Shown here: one piece after another, positions 1 to 9,396 of the stretch | Numbering within the stretch: position 1 is the first letter of the stretch | Layout of the letters: the number at the start of each line of letters is the position of its first letter | From: Mycolicibacterium llatzerense | GTDB lineage: Bacteria; Actinomycetota; Actinomycetes; Mycobacteriales; Mycobacteriaceae | DNA length: 64,000 nt | Direction of reading: 5' to 3' | Assembly: GCF_000878195.1 (NCBI RefSeq) | Contig: NZ_JXST01000003.1 | Coordinates: 62,001 to 126,000, forward strand | The notes under the pieces: generated by a model | Told to the model about the DNA's origin: nothing | The model's input: the letters and a program-made list of their open reading frames with translations, nothing else | Database searches by the model: none | Made by a program: the position numbers and the translations under genes

Positions 1-240
1 GTCTACCACCGCCCGATCAGGGTCGGTGACCGGCTGCACGCGACCGTCGAGATCGCCTCCATCGAGCACCGGTTCGGGGCCGACATCGTGTTGACCCGCA
101 ACACCCTCACCGATGATGACGGTGGCGTCATCATGGAGGCCTTCACCACGTTGATGGGCCACGAAGGCGACAATTCGGTGTCGGTGCGCTACGACCGCGA
201 GACCGGGCAGGTGCTCCGCTCGGCCGCCGGAGCGGATTAG
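1..240 (+). CDS. hadC: (3R)-hydroxyacyl-ACP dehydratase subunit HadC, 3' part
   Basis: An open frame enters from the left edge and ends at TAG 238-240, giving the last 79 residues of a hot-dog-fold protein. The piece contains YHRPIRVGDRL and a later MEAFTTLMG stretch, as in the HadA/HadC subunits of the FAS-II 3-hydroxyacyl-ACP dehydratase that acts in mycolic acid elongation. HadA and HadC are similar to each other. The choice of HadC rests on position: in mycobacteria hadABC lies directly before trpT-secE-nusG, and the subunit nearest the tRNA is HadC. The start lies outside the window. Confidence 0.75.
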   Translation, partial: VYHRPIRVGDRLHATVEIASIEHRFGADIVLTRNTLTDDDGGVIMEAFTTLMGHEGDNSVSVRYDRETGQVLRSAAGAD

Positions 241-384
241 TAACTCAGACTGGGGCCGATGTACACTCGGTCCTCGGGGATCCACCCTTTTCAGCGCGCT
301 GTCCGTCGGTTACAGATCGACCGATCGGGGAGCGCGCGAATTGTGTGAGGACCCAGCCGGAAGCGCCGACCTGGTCGGTGCTGA

Positions 385-457
<73 letters not shown>

Positions 458-520
458 CTCAACTGAATACCGATGTGGACACTGGAAATGTGACCACCTG
501 GAACAGACGAAAGGCATGCG

Positions 521-1853
<1,333 letters not shown>

Positions 1854-1856
<3 letters not shown>

Positions 1857-1880
1857 TCGCGGACTGCCAACTCGCGATTA
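1854..1880 (+). other. perfect inverted repeat between nusG and rplK
   Basis: TAATCGCG (1854-1861) and CGCGATTA (1873-1880) form an 8-bp perfect inverted repeat with an 11-nt loop. The left arm includes the nusG stop codon. No T-run follows, so it is not a classical terminator; it could be an RNA processing or pausing hairpin that separates nusG from rplK. Function is inferred only from position and symmetry. Confidence 0.4.
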
Positions 1881-1927
1881 GCAGGATGTAGTCGCACCGC
1901 GGCTACCTAGAAAGGAACACCACACCA

Positions 1928-2359
1928 ATGGCCCCGAAGAAGAAAAAGGTCGTCGGGCTGATCAAGCTGCAGATCCAGGCCGGCGCGGCCAACCCCGCCC
2001 CGCCCGTGGGTCCGGCGCTCGGCCAGCACGGCGTCAACATCATGGAATTCTGCAAGGCGTACAACGCTGCGACAGAAAGCCAGCGCGGAAACGTCATCCC
2101 CGTGGAGATCAGCGTCTACGAAGACCGCACCTTCACGTTCGTTCTGAAGACCCCGCCGGCAGCGCGTCTGCTGCTCAAGGCTGCGGGCATCCAGAAGGGT
2201 TCGGCCGAGCCGCACAAGACCAAGGTCGCCAAGATCAGCTGGGACCAGGTCCGCGAAATCGCCGAGACCAAGAAGGAAGATCTCAACGCGAACGACATCG
2301 ACGCCGCTGCCAAGATCATCGCCGGCACTGCCCGGTCGATGGGTATCACGGTCGAGTAA
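1928..2359 (+). CDS. rplK: 50S ribosomal protein L11
   Basis: L11 binds the GTPase-associated region of 23S rRNA and is needed for factor-dependent GTPase activity and the stringent response. The 143-residue product has the normal family length. It shows the Pro-rich N-terminal domain ([20 protein letters not shown], residues about 25-44) and the C-terminal RNA-binding domain ending [11 protein letters not shown]. The ATG at 1928 is preceded by AGAAAGGA. It lies directly upstream of rplA, the conserved L11-L1 pair. Confidence 0.97.
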   Translation: MAPKKKKVVGLIKLQIQAGAANPAPPVGPALGQHGVNIMEFCKAYNAATESQRGNVIPVEISVYEDRTFTFVLKTPPAARLLLKAAGIQKGSAEPHKTKVAKISWDQVREIAETKKEDLNANDIDAAAKIIAGTARSMGITVE

Positions 2360-2444
2360 TCCCCGGATTCGCGCGGCTGCGTGAATCCACCTGTGGAAGA
2401 GCCCGCTTCGGCTCGCTAACCACACCTCTGAACTGGAGATTCAA

Positions 2445-3155
2445 ATGAGCAAGAACAGCAAGGCATACCGCGAAGCTGCCGAGAAGGTGGACCGCGACAA
2501 CCTGTACACCCCGCTCCAGGCCGTGAAGCTGGCCAAGGAGACGTCCTCGAAGAAGCAGGATGCGACCGTCGAGGTTGCGATCCGGCTGGGTGTTGATCCT
2601 CGTAAGGCAGACCAGATGGTGCGTGGCACCGTCAACCTGCCGCACGGCACCGGTAAGACCGCCCGCGTAGTGGTGTTCGCGGTTGGTGAGAAGGCCGAGG
2701 CCGCTGTGGCCGCCGGCGCCGATGCCGTCGGTAGCGATGACCTGATCGAGCGTATCCAGGGTGGGTGGACCGACTTCGACGCCGCGATCGCGACGCCGGA
2801 CCAGATGGCCAAGGTCGGTAAGATCGCCCGCGTCCTCGGCCCGCGTGGTCTGATGCCGAACCCGAAGACCGGCACCGTCACCCCGGACGTGGCCAAGGCC
2901 GTGTCCGACATCAAGGGCGGCAAGATCAACTTCCGTGTCGACAAGCAGGCCAACCTGCACCTGATCATCGGCAAGGCGTCGTTCGACGAGGTCAAGCTGG
3001 CCGAGAACTACGGTGCCGCGCTGGACGAGGTGCTGCGCGCCAAGCCGTCGTCGTCGAAGGGCCGTTACCTGAAGAAGGTCGTCCTCTCGACGACCACCGG
3101 CCCGGGCATCCCGGTCGACCCGTCGGTCACCCGGAACTTCACCGAAGAGGCGTAG
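2445..3155 (+). CDS. rplA: 50S ribosomal protein L1
   Basis: L1 binds the L1 stalk of 23S rRNA and helps release deacylated tRNA; in many bacteria it also represses the rplKA mRNA. The 236-residue product matches the family length. It has the signature [15 protein letters not shown] near residue 130 and the C-terminal [11 protein letters not shown]. The ATG at 2445 follows GGAGATTCAA. It is the last gene of the secE-nusG-rplK-rplA group and is followed by a strong terminator. Confidence 0.97.
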   Translation: MSKNSKAYREAAEKVDRDNLYTPLQAVKLAKETSSKKQDATVEVAIRLGVDPRKADQMVRGTVNLPHGTGKTARVVVFAVGEKAEAAVAAGADAVGSDDLIERIQGGWTDFDAAIATPDQMAKVGKIARVLGPRGLMPNPKTGTVTPDVAKAVSDIKGGKINFRVDKQANLHLIIGKASFDEVKLAENYGAALDEVLRAKPSSSKGRYLKKVVLSTTTGPGIPVDPSVTRNFTEEA

Positions 3156-3181
3156 GCCCCAGGCCACATCCGCTCTTACTG

Positions 3182-3217
3182 CGAACCCCCGTACGACTCC
3201 GGTCGTGCGGGGGTTCG
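3182..3217 (+). terminator. Rho-independent-type terminator after rplA
   Basis: CGAACCCCC pairs with GGGGGTTCG, extended by a second ACGAC/GTCGT helix, giving a strong GC hairpin 27 nt after the rplA stop. The T-tract after it is weak, as is usual in mycobacteria. Confidence 0.85.
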
Positions 3218-3303
3218 TTGCATATCTCACAATGACAGCGTTCTCAGATGCGGTTCAGGTTCGTTTAGCGGCTGTCACAGGTGCGTCGCCAACCATCGAA
3301 TCC

Positions 3304-3480
3304 ATGAGCAACTGTCTGTGCGGCCACGATCGTGCCGCCCACCAGCACTACCGTGCGGGTTCGGACTGCGCGCTCTGCAAGCCAGGGGGTTGCGGGCGCT
3401 TTCGCACCGACTCGTCCGTGAGCCAGTGGCAGAGCTGGTTCCGGGCGACCGCACCCCGACCTGCCGATCCGATCCGGTAG
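3304..3480 (+). CDS. small Cys-rich protein, possible zinc ribbon
   Basis: A 58-residue ORF with the pattern C-x-C-G-H-D-x2-A-H-x-H-Y-R-x-G-x-D-C-x2-C followed by another Cys. The arrangement looks like a small metal-binding fold. Similar short proteins with CxCGH...HYR...DCxxC are common in actinobacterial genomes, so I judge it real. ATG 3304 is the best start because a longer frame would run back into the rplA terminator. No good Shine-Dalgarno site is visible. Function is unknown. Confidence 0.55.
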   Translation: MSNCLCGHDRAAHQHYRAGSDCALCKPGGCGRFRTDSSVSQWQSWFRATAPRPADPIR

Positions 3481-3513
3481 TTGTTCGGCGCCAGGATCTG
3501 GCAACCTCGACAC

Positions 3514-4176
3514 ATGTTCGTGCGAACACTCGCCGTCACCTTGGGCGCTCTGCTGGCCGTCGGAAATTTCGGCTCAGACCTCGGCATGGCCTCGGCGGCA
3601 CCGCAACCCGCGCCGCCGCCGGTATCGCCGCAGGCCGCGGCGGCCGGACTGATCGACGTCCGGACCGTCGTCCCCGACGCGGTGATCGACCTGCGGTACG
3701 CCACTCCCAACAATTTCGTCGGGGTGCCGCTGTACCCGGCCGACGCGCGGTGCCTGATCCACGAATCGATGGCGCCGGGGCTGGCCACCGCCGCCCGGAT
3801 TCTGCGCGCGCACGGCGAGGTGCTGACGTTCTGGGACTGCTATCGGCCGCATGAGGTGCAGGTCCGGATGTTCCAGGCCGTACCGGACCCGAACTGGGTC
3901 GCCAAACCCAGCCAGTTCGCGCGCAGCCACGAGTCCGGTCTGTCGGTGGATGTGACCATCACCGGCGTCGACATGGGAACCGATTTCGATGACTTCAGCC
4001 CGCGCGCGACGGCCTACGCGACCACCGGTGTCACCCCTGCGCAGCAGGCCAACCGCGCCCGGCTGCGGGACGCCATGGTCGCCGGTGGCCTGAGCGTGTA
4101 TCCGGGGGAGTGGTGGCACTTCAACGGCCCTGGGGCGGCAGAGCCGCGCCCGATCCTCGACGTGCCGGTGAACTGA
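3514..4176 (+). CDS. secreted D-alanyl-D-alanine dipeptidase, VanX family (peptidase M15D)
   Basis: The 220-residue product begins with an N-terminal hydrophobic signal segment ending near ASA (residue about 28) and is likely exported. The VanX-type zinc centre is complete: R111 in YRP, H139 and D146 in SHESGLSVDVT, and E199/H202 in EWWHF. The spacing (His +7 Asp, Glu +3 His) equals that of enterococcal VanX. The expected reaction is hydrolysis of D-Ala-D-Ala or related peptides, probably in cell-wall turnover rather than vancomycin resistance, since no VanH/VanA partner is nearby. ATG 3514 fits the signal peptide better than TTG 3481. Confidence 0.85.
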   Translation: MFVRTLAVTLGALLAVGNFGSDLGMASAAPQPAPPPVSPQAAAAGLIDVRTVVPDAVIDLRYATPNNFVGVPLYPADARCLIHESMAPGLATAARILRAHGEVLTFWDCYRPHEVQVRMFQAVPDPNWVAKPSQFARSHESGLSVDVTITGVDMGTDFDDFSPRATAYATTGVTPAQQANRARLRDAMVAGGLSVYPGEWWHFNGPGAAEPRPILDVPVN

Positions 4177-4177
4177 G

Positions 4178-5122
4178 TCAGCCCGCGACCAATTGGGCCA
4201 GCAGCGCCCGGTGATCGGAGCCGGGCACCTGCAGCGTCCGCACCGAGGTGGCCACGTAGCCGCGCGTCAGGATGTGGTCGACGGCGAAGACCGGCGGCGC
4301 GACGATGTCGGCCGGATGCGTGCGGACCACCCCGGCACCGGCCTGCGCGCCGGCATCCCGATAGCCCTGCCGCAGCAGCCGCCGGAACTCGCGCATGTCC
4401 GGGGTGGCATTCAGGTCGCCGGCCAGCAGCACCGGGCCGGAGCTTGCCTGGGCTGCCTTCAGCAACGTGTCGGCGAGCCGAGCCAGGTCATCGCGCCAGC
4501 CCTGCAAGGGGTCCGGCCATGGTGCGGACAGGTGGACGGTCATCACGGTGGTCGCGCTGCCGGCTCCGGGAATCTGGACGGTGACGGCCAGCATGCCGAG
4601 CCAGAAGCCGTCGTCGATGCGGATGTCAGTGATCGGGTAGCGGCTCCAGATGCCCACCCCGCCCGGCTCGTCCATCTCACGCAGGGCGCGGTACGGGAAC
4701 AGGCGGTCCAGGCCGGCGGCCTCCAGTCGTGCCAGCGCGGCAGGTGTAAGTTCTTGCAGCGCAACGATGTCCGCGCTCTCCTCGGCATAGCGGACGACGG
4801 GTTCGGCCTCGGCCCGCCCGTAGCGCAGATTGGCCGACAGGAACCTCAGCGCAGTGCCCGACGGTGCCTTCGCGCGCCGGAACAGCGGTATCTGCACGAC
4901 GGCCGCGGCGACGGTGGTCGCGACGGCGACCGCCGCCAGCGGCCAGTTTCCCACGGTGCCGAACAACACGGCAGCCACCGGAGCGCCGAGAACGAGGTAC
5001 GGCACGGCGGCCGCCAGCGCCAACAACAACCTGTTGACGATCGGAATCCAGCGCGCTGCGAGACCGACGATGGCTGCGCCCAGCGCGATAGCGCCGGTGT
5101 ACGTCAGAACTGACTGCCACAT
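4178..5122 (-). CDS. membrane-anchored endonuclease/exonuclease/phosphatase family protein
   Basis: The product is 314 residues. The first ~90 residues hold about three hydrophobic segments, a membrane anchor. The rest is an EEP (DNase I-like) fold: LRFLSANLRYGRAE, ALQELTP with the metal-binding Glu, GDLNATPDMREF, and the terminal DHRALLAQL with the catalytic Asp-His. Family members cleave phosphodiester bonds in nucleic acids or lipid head groups; the substrate here is unknown. The gene runs convergent to the dipeptidase gene, with one base between the two stop codons and no terminator. Confidence 0.8.
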   Translation of the reverse strand: MWQSVLTYTGAIALGAAIVGLAARWIPIVNRLLLALAAAVPYLVLGAPVAAVLFGTVGNWPLAAVAVATTVAAAVVQIPLFRRAKAPSGTALRFLSANLRYGRAEAEPVVRYAEESADIVALQELTPAALARLEAAGLDRLFPYRALREMDEPGGVGIWSRYPITDIRIDDGFWLGMLAVTVQIPGAGSATTVMTVHLSAPWPDPLQGWRDDLARLADTLLKAAQASSGPVLLAGDLNATPDMREFRRLLRQGYRDAGAQAGAGVVRTHPADIVAPPVFAVDHILTRGYVATSVRTLQVPGSDHRALLAQLVAG

Positions 5123-5461
5123 CGCGATGATTCGCCCTCCTCAATCTGTGCTGCAGAAAATGTACCGGAAGTATTTATGGTCCCGTCGACGCGATTCCGG
5201 CAACGAAAAATCGTATTTGCTGCGCTTACTCTTTTTGTCCGCTAGCCAAAATAGTTGCTAGCGTAAATTGAAGTCATCTGTCAAAATCCTAGAAGTCGGC
5301 TGTGAGCCAATTGCCGCATTTAAACAGGTTATTGACCATAGGTATGTTTATTCGGATAACCTTTTTGTAGATTCTTCGAGTCAATTACGGGTAGTGTCTC
5401 GGCCATTCGTTGACGCCTATAACAATTCGCCAGGCGGCCGATTTTGAACAAGGGGACACGC
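5123..5461. other. AT-rich intergenic region upstream of the secreted glycoside hydrolase
   Basis: About 340 bp without a convincing gene, visibly richer in A and T than everything around it (runs such as GAAAAAT, CTTTTTG and ATTTAAAC). It contains GCTAGC twice (5241-5246 and 5257-5262) and GGTTAT/ATAACC (5327-5332 and 5356-5361) followed by TTTTT, a possible weak hairpin. It separates two divergent genes and should hold both promoters. Such AT-rich islands in mycobacteria are often bound by Lsr2; that is inference. Confidence 0.45.
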
Positions 5462-7192
5462 ATGTACTCGTCGCTGCGCGGATCGCTTCGTGCCTGCACA
5501 TTTCGCGGCGTTGTCGCGATACTCCCGGTTGCGATGATCTGCGCGTACGCACCGCCGTCGGAACTGCCGTCCAGGCTGGTGACGGCGCAGGTCGAGAACA
5601 CCGCGGAAATCGTCTCGTCTCCGTCGAGCATCGGGATCGCCGATTCGGGTCTGTACGGGGAAACCCAGGCTCAGATCAATCAGACACTCGACACCCTGCA
5701 GTCCATCGGGGTTCAGGATGTCCGGGTCTTCGTCCCATGGATCTACGTCGAACCCGGGAACGGCGTCTACAACTGGTCCAGCATCGACATGGTCATCCAG
5801 GCCGCCCAAGCGCGGAACATGGGCGTGATGGCCGAGCTCGCCAGCACTCCGCTGTGGGCCGCGCCGTCCGGCACCATCCCCGGCGCCGGCACCCCCGACC
5901 CGGCGACCTTCGCCTCCTTCGCGACTGCGGTGGCCCAGCGATATGGCACGGCCATCTCGGCGTACGAAATCTGGAACGAGCCGAACTACGCGCTGTCCTC
6001 GGACCCCATCGATCCCGTCGCCTACGCGGCACTGCTGAAGGCCGCCTATCCGGCGATCAAGGCCGTCGACCCCAGCGCCACCATCGTGGCCGGCGCGCTG
6101 GGCAGCGTCATCAGCTTCGGCGGTGTCACGATGGACCCGGTGACGTTCGTCAAGCAGATGCTTGCCGCCGGCGCCGCGAACTATTTCGATGCCTTGTCGT
6201 TCCATCCGTACCAGGAGTCGCTGCCCTTCTCGTCGGGCCTCGGTGTCGCGAATTCGCCTCTTTCGCAACTGAACTCGATCTATCAGCTGATGACCCAATA
6301 CGGCGACGGGCTCAAGAAGATCTGGATCAGTGAGTTCGGCGCCTCGACCAACGACGTCAGTCAGCAGACCCAGGCCGACCTGATCAAGAACCTCATCGAC
6401 ACCTGGCAGACCATCGCCTATGCCGGGCCGGTGTTCATCTACACCGCGCAGGACGGGGTGCCCGGAGCCGACGGCTACGGCATCTACAACGCCGACTGGA
6501 CGCCGAAGCTCGCGGTCGCCGTCATTCAGCAGGCGATTGCGAAGTACTCGAGCGGACCGCTCGGCGGCGTCGGAACCGTGGTCGGCGGCGTCACCTCGGG
6601 CGTCGCCGCGGTGGCGCAGTCGCTTGCCAATCTGCTGCAGTCCATCGGGCAGGCGATTCAGGGTGAATTCCAGCAGCTGGGGAAGGCCATCAACGCCTGG
6701 GCCGCCGCGGTCAGTGCCAAGCTGAGCGGAACCCTGCCGACGGCCAGCCCGCTGGCGGCGAAGGTGGCTGCGGTGAAGACCACTGCCGTCACCACCACTG
6801 CGGAGGCCTCGACCGGGACCGCGTCCACAGGGGCGTCGACGGGGACGACGCTGAAGGCAACCACGGTGCAGAAGCGCGCGAAGTCGACCAGTGGTGGCAG
6901 TGGGTCGACCAGTTCGACGACGCCCGCGAGCACGACGGCGTCGTCCACCGACAAAGTGTCTGATCCGGATGCCGGTGCGGCAGCCGACTCGTCGGGCAAG
7001 TCGCGGGACAAGTCCAAGCCTCACAAGGGCGACGGATCGACGTCGCACCTGAAGGGCGCGCACGGCACGGCGGTCACGTCCGGCACGTCGGCCGATGAGA
7101 CGTCCGGCACGACGCCGGTGGTCGTCGACAAGCGTTCGCACCGTCACAGTGACACGAGTTCGAGCTCGACCTCGTCGGCGTCCGACCACTGA
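5462..7192 (+). CDS. secreted glycoside hydrolase, clan GH-A (GH5/GH39-like), with a Ser/Thr-rich tail
   Basis: The product is 576 residues. A hydrophobic N-terminus (about residues 15-31) suggests export. Residues ~55-370 form a TIM-barrel glycosidase: the acid/base Glu is E173 in YEIWNEPN and the nucleophile E291 in IWISEFGAS, with SFHPY between them. After a linker, about 170 C-terminal residues are low-complexity Thr/Ser/Lys/Asp and could be glycosylated or wall-associated. The substrate is not evident (xylan-, glucan- or arabinan-like are all possible). ATG 5462 follows AAGGGG; TTG 5444 is less likely. A strong bidirectional hairpin follows. Confidence 0.8.
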   Translation: MYSSLRGSLRACTFRGVVAILPVAMICAYAPPSELPSRLVTAQVENTAEIVSSPSSIGIADSGLYGETQAQINQTLDTLQSIGVQDVRVFVPWIYVEPGNGVYNWSSIDMVIQAAQARNMGVMAELASTPLWAAPSGTIPGAGTPDPATFASFATAVAQRYGTAISAYEIWNEPNYALSSDPIDPVAYAALLKAAYPAIKAVDPSATIVAGALGSVISFGGVTMDPVTFVKQMLAAGAANYFDALSFHPYQESLPFSSGLGVANSPLSQLNSIYQLMTQYGDGLKKIWISEFGASTNDVSQQTQADLIKNLIDTWQTIAYAGPVFIYTAQDGVPGADGYGIYNADWTPKLAVAVIQQAIAKYSSGPLGGVGTVVGGVTSGVAAVAQSLANLLQSIGQAIQGEFQQLGKAINAWAAAVSAKLSGTLPTASPLAAKVAAVKTTAVTTTAEASTGTASTGASTGTTLKATTVQKRAKSTSGGSGSTSSTTPASTTASSTDKVSDPDAGAAADSSGKSRDKSKPHKGDGSTSHLKGAHGTAVTSGTSADETSGTTPVVVDKRSHRHSDTSSSSTSSASDH

Positions 7193-7206
7193 CCCGCCGG
7201 AAACGC

Positions 7207-7241
7207 AGTAGCGCCCCCGGCCTCAGGCCGGGGGCGCTACT
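7207..7241. terminator. bidirectional terminator between convergent genes
   Basis: A perfect 16-bp inverted repeat around the loop TCA. The left arm is 7207-7222 (AGTAGCGCCCCCGGCC) and the right arm 7226-7241. It lies between the stop codons of the glycoside hydrolase and the mycolic acid methyltransferase, so it can end both transcripts. Confidence 0.9.
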
Positions 7242-7259
7242 GACGAAAGCCGATTGGTG

Positions 7260-8165
7260 TTACGCGGCTTCCTTGGTCTTGGTGTAGGTGACCAGGCTGA
7301 CGTCGAGGACCTCATCGAGGAAGTAGTACTGGCAACCGGTCAGATACTTCATGTACCGGTCGTAGTTCACCTGACCGGAGATCGCGATGGCCTGTTCCTT
7401 GTGGTGCTCCAGGTTGGCAGCCCACACGCCGAGCGTCTTGATGTAGTGGTTGCGCAGCGACACCGGCTCCGGGACGTTGAAGCCGGCCTTCTCGCCATGG
7501 TCGATCATCATCTGCGTGCTGGGCAGCCGGCCGCCGGGGAAGATGTCGGTCGCCATGAACTTGATGAACCGGGCCATTTCGAACGTCACCTTTTTACCGC
7601 GGGCGGACATGTCGAACGGGTGGTAGCTCACGCTGCTCTGGATGGTCATCCGGCCGTCGGCGGGCATGATCTCGTAGCAGTTCTTGAAGAAGTCGTCGTA
7701 GCGCTCGAAACCGAAGTGCTCGAACGCCTCGATGGACACGATGCGGTCCACCGGCTCGTGGAACTCTTCCCAGCCCTTCAGCAGCACCCGGTGCGTGCGC
7801 TCCGACTCGGTGCTGCTCAGCAGTTCCGTGCAGAACGCCTGCTGGTTCTTGCTCAGCGTCAGGCCGATGACGTTGACGTCGTACTTCTCCATGGCGCGCT
7901 GCATGGTCAGGCCCCAACCGCAGCCGATCTCCAGCAGCGTCATGCCGGGCTTGAGATCGAGCTGTTCGAGGTGCTGATCAACGTTGGCGAGCTGCGCCTG
8001 TTCCATCGTGACGGTCGGTCCGGTGAAGTAGGCGCAGCTGTACTTACGGGTGTCGTCTTGGAACAACCCGAAGAAATCGTCAGACAGGTCGTAATGGGCC
8101 TGGATGTCCTCGAAATGCGGCCGCATGTCCTTGGCCCCAGTCGAATCCTGAATCATCTCTAACAC
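7260..8165 (-). CDS. mmaA4: mycolic acid methyltransferase, MmaA4 (Hma)/cyclopropane synthase family
   Basis: A 301-residue SAM-dependent methyltransferase of the CmaA/MmaA/PcaA family, which modifies double bonds of meromycolate chains. The SAM-binding motif is LLEIGCGWG (residues 78-85), followed by [18 protein letters not shown] and the family stretch FIKF...FPGGRLPST. Length and several stretches ([17 protein letters not shown]) agree best with MmaA4 as I remember it. M. tuberculosis has four paralogues here; this window has one, as in rapid growers, so its exact activity (hydroxylating, cyclopropanating or other) cannot be read from sequence. Confidence 0.8.
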   Translation of the reverse strand: MLEMIQDSTGAKDMRPHFEDIQAHYDLSDDFFGLFQDDTRKYSCAYFTGPTVTMEQAQLANVDQHLEQLDLKPGMTLLEIGCGWGLTMQRAMEKYDVNVIGLTLSKNQQAFCTELLSSTESERTHRVLLKGWEEFHEPVDRIVSIEAFEHFGFERYDDFFKNCYEIMPADGRMTIQSSVSYHPFDMSARGKKVTFEMARFIKFMATDIFPGGRLPSTQMMIDHGEKAGFNVPEPVSLRNHYIKTLGVWAANLEHHKEQAIAISGQVNYDRYMKYLTGCQYYFLDEVLDVSLVTYTKTKEAA

Positions 8166-8208
8166 CTAACTTGACCTTCCTCACTCGCGGGTGATGCCGG
8201 TCACTAAA

Positions 8209-8220
8209 TCACAATTGTGA
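8209..8220. promoter_or_regulatory. palindrome upstream of the mycolic acid methyltransferase gene
   Basis: TCACAATTGTGA is a perfect 12-bp palindrome 44 bp upstream of the start codon. GGTCAC (8199-8204) and GTGACC (8217-8222) overlap it as a wider repeat. On the minus strand TATTGT (8230-8225) just upstream fits a TANNNT -10 element. It resembles a half-site arrangement for a dimeric repressor or CRP-like protein. The binding factor is unknown. Confidence 0.4.
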
Positions 8221-8367
8221 CCGCACAATACCTGGCCGCCAACCGGTTCCTTGACGTTGGTGTGACGCGTCGACACGGTCAGCTTCAACAGCAAACGTAG
8301 CCGCCGATATGTCGTGTGCCATGTTCATTCCCCCTGCGTGGCGGGGTCTGTGACCGGACCGAGATGT

Positions 8368-9294
8368 CTAACGCACTTCGGCAAACGTCGTGACCAGTTC
8401 GCCGGCGATCTTGTCCCAGAGAGGCGCGGGCAGGTCATGACCCATGCCGTCGAACAACACCAACCGGGCGCGTCGGATGGCCTTGGCTACTGCGCGGCCA
8501 CCGCTCGGCCTCATCAGTTTATCGGCTCGGCCGTGGATGACGACCGTCGGTGCGGTGATCAACGCGTTGTAGCGCCGCAGGCTGCCGCTGCCCAGGATGG
8601 CCCCGAAGTGCCGGGCGACGCCGACGGGGTAGTACGAGCGGTCGTAGCTCTCGGCGGCGTCGGCCTCGGCCTGGTCGAGCGGCGTCGGGTAGCCGGGGCT
8701 GCCGATGATGCGGCCGACGTTGACCGCGTTGGCGATGACGCCCGCGCGTGAGGTGTCCTGCGGCCGGGTCGTGATTGCCTTGAGTTGCTTCGGCCCGGGC
8801 GGGGGCAGCAGCGGCTGGTTGTTGCTGGAGAAGATGACGCCGAGCGTCTTGGTCCGGTGCTGGTAGCGCGCTGCGAACACCTGCGCGATCATGCCGCCCA
8901 TCGACCCACCGACGACGTGTGCCTGCTCGATCTTCAGGTGGTCCAGCAGCGCGGCGGCGTCGTCGGCCATGTCCTCCAACGTGTAGACCGCATCGCTACG
9001 CAGGCCGGCGTACGACCGGAGCATCCGCGGCAGCAGTCCGGAACCGGAGTGCTTGCCCTCGATCTTGGTGGACAGGCCCACATCGCGGTTGTCGAACCGG
9101 ATCACCCGGTAGCCCTTCTCGACGAGCTTGTCGCAGAAGCCTTTGCGCCACAACAGCAGCTGCGCCCCGAGGCCCATGATGAGCAGGACGGCCGGATCAT
9201 CCGGGTTGCCCATGTCCTCGTAGGCGATATCCAGGTCACCGGAGCGGGCGAAGCCGGTCCGGACCTCGGCGGTGGTGTCTCGTTCAGGCTGCAT
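8368..9294 (-). CDS. lipG: alpha/beta hydrolase (LipG-like esterase)
   Basis: A 308-residue alpha/beta-fold hydrolase. The nucleophile elbow is GGSMGG with its Ser near residue 119, the oxyanion region LLIMGLGAQLLLW precedes it, the acid is probably the Asp of HGRADKLM, and the catalytic His is in GMGHDLP near the C-terminus. Its position between the mycolic acid methyltransferase gene and the ABC1-family gene matches lipG (Rv0646c), reported as an esterase/thioesterase. It is transcribed in the same direction as the upstream ABC1-family gene (9382-10746) and may share its transcript. Confidence 0.85.
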   Translation of the reverse strand: MQPERDTTAEVRTGFARSGDLDIAYEDMGNPDDPAVLLIMGLGAQLLLWRKGFCDKLVEKGYRVIRFDNRDVGLSTKIEGKHSGSGLLPRMLRSYAGLRSDAVYTLEDMADDAAALLDHLKIEQAHVVGGSMGGMIAQVFAARYQHRTKTLGVIFSSNNQPLLPPPGPKQLKAITTRPQDTSRAGVIANAVNVGRIIGSPGYPTPLDQAEADAAESYDRSYYPVGVARHFGAILGSGSLRRYNALITAPTVVIHGRADKLMRPSGGRAVAKAIRRARLVLFDGMGHDLPAPLWDKIAGELVTTFAEVR

Positions 9295-9321
9295 GGCTAC
9301 TCGTATCTCGGTCGGCGTTCG

Positions 9322-9396
9322 TGGTCGGAGTCGGCCTGCGGCCTACTCCTCGGATTTGTCTGGTCGGATTCGGCCTGCGGCCTACTCCTCGGATTT
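9322..9396. repeat. tandem duplication of the 3' end of the ABC1-family gene
   Basis: Two nearly identical copies (9322-9357 and 9361-9396, 39-bp period) each contain TCGGCCTGCGGCCTACTCCT. The second copy holds the real last codons and stop of the ABC1-family gene (stop at 9382-9384); the first is an untranslated duplicate of that gene end. They differ at one visible base (G or T after TGGTCGGA). Confidence 0.8.

Noticed and set aside
2346..3230. Long minus-strand open frame of about 294 codons across rplA
   Set aside because: It is the antisense shadow of rplA, caused by GC-rich codon use; it has no recognisable protein features.
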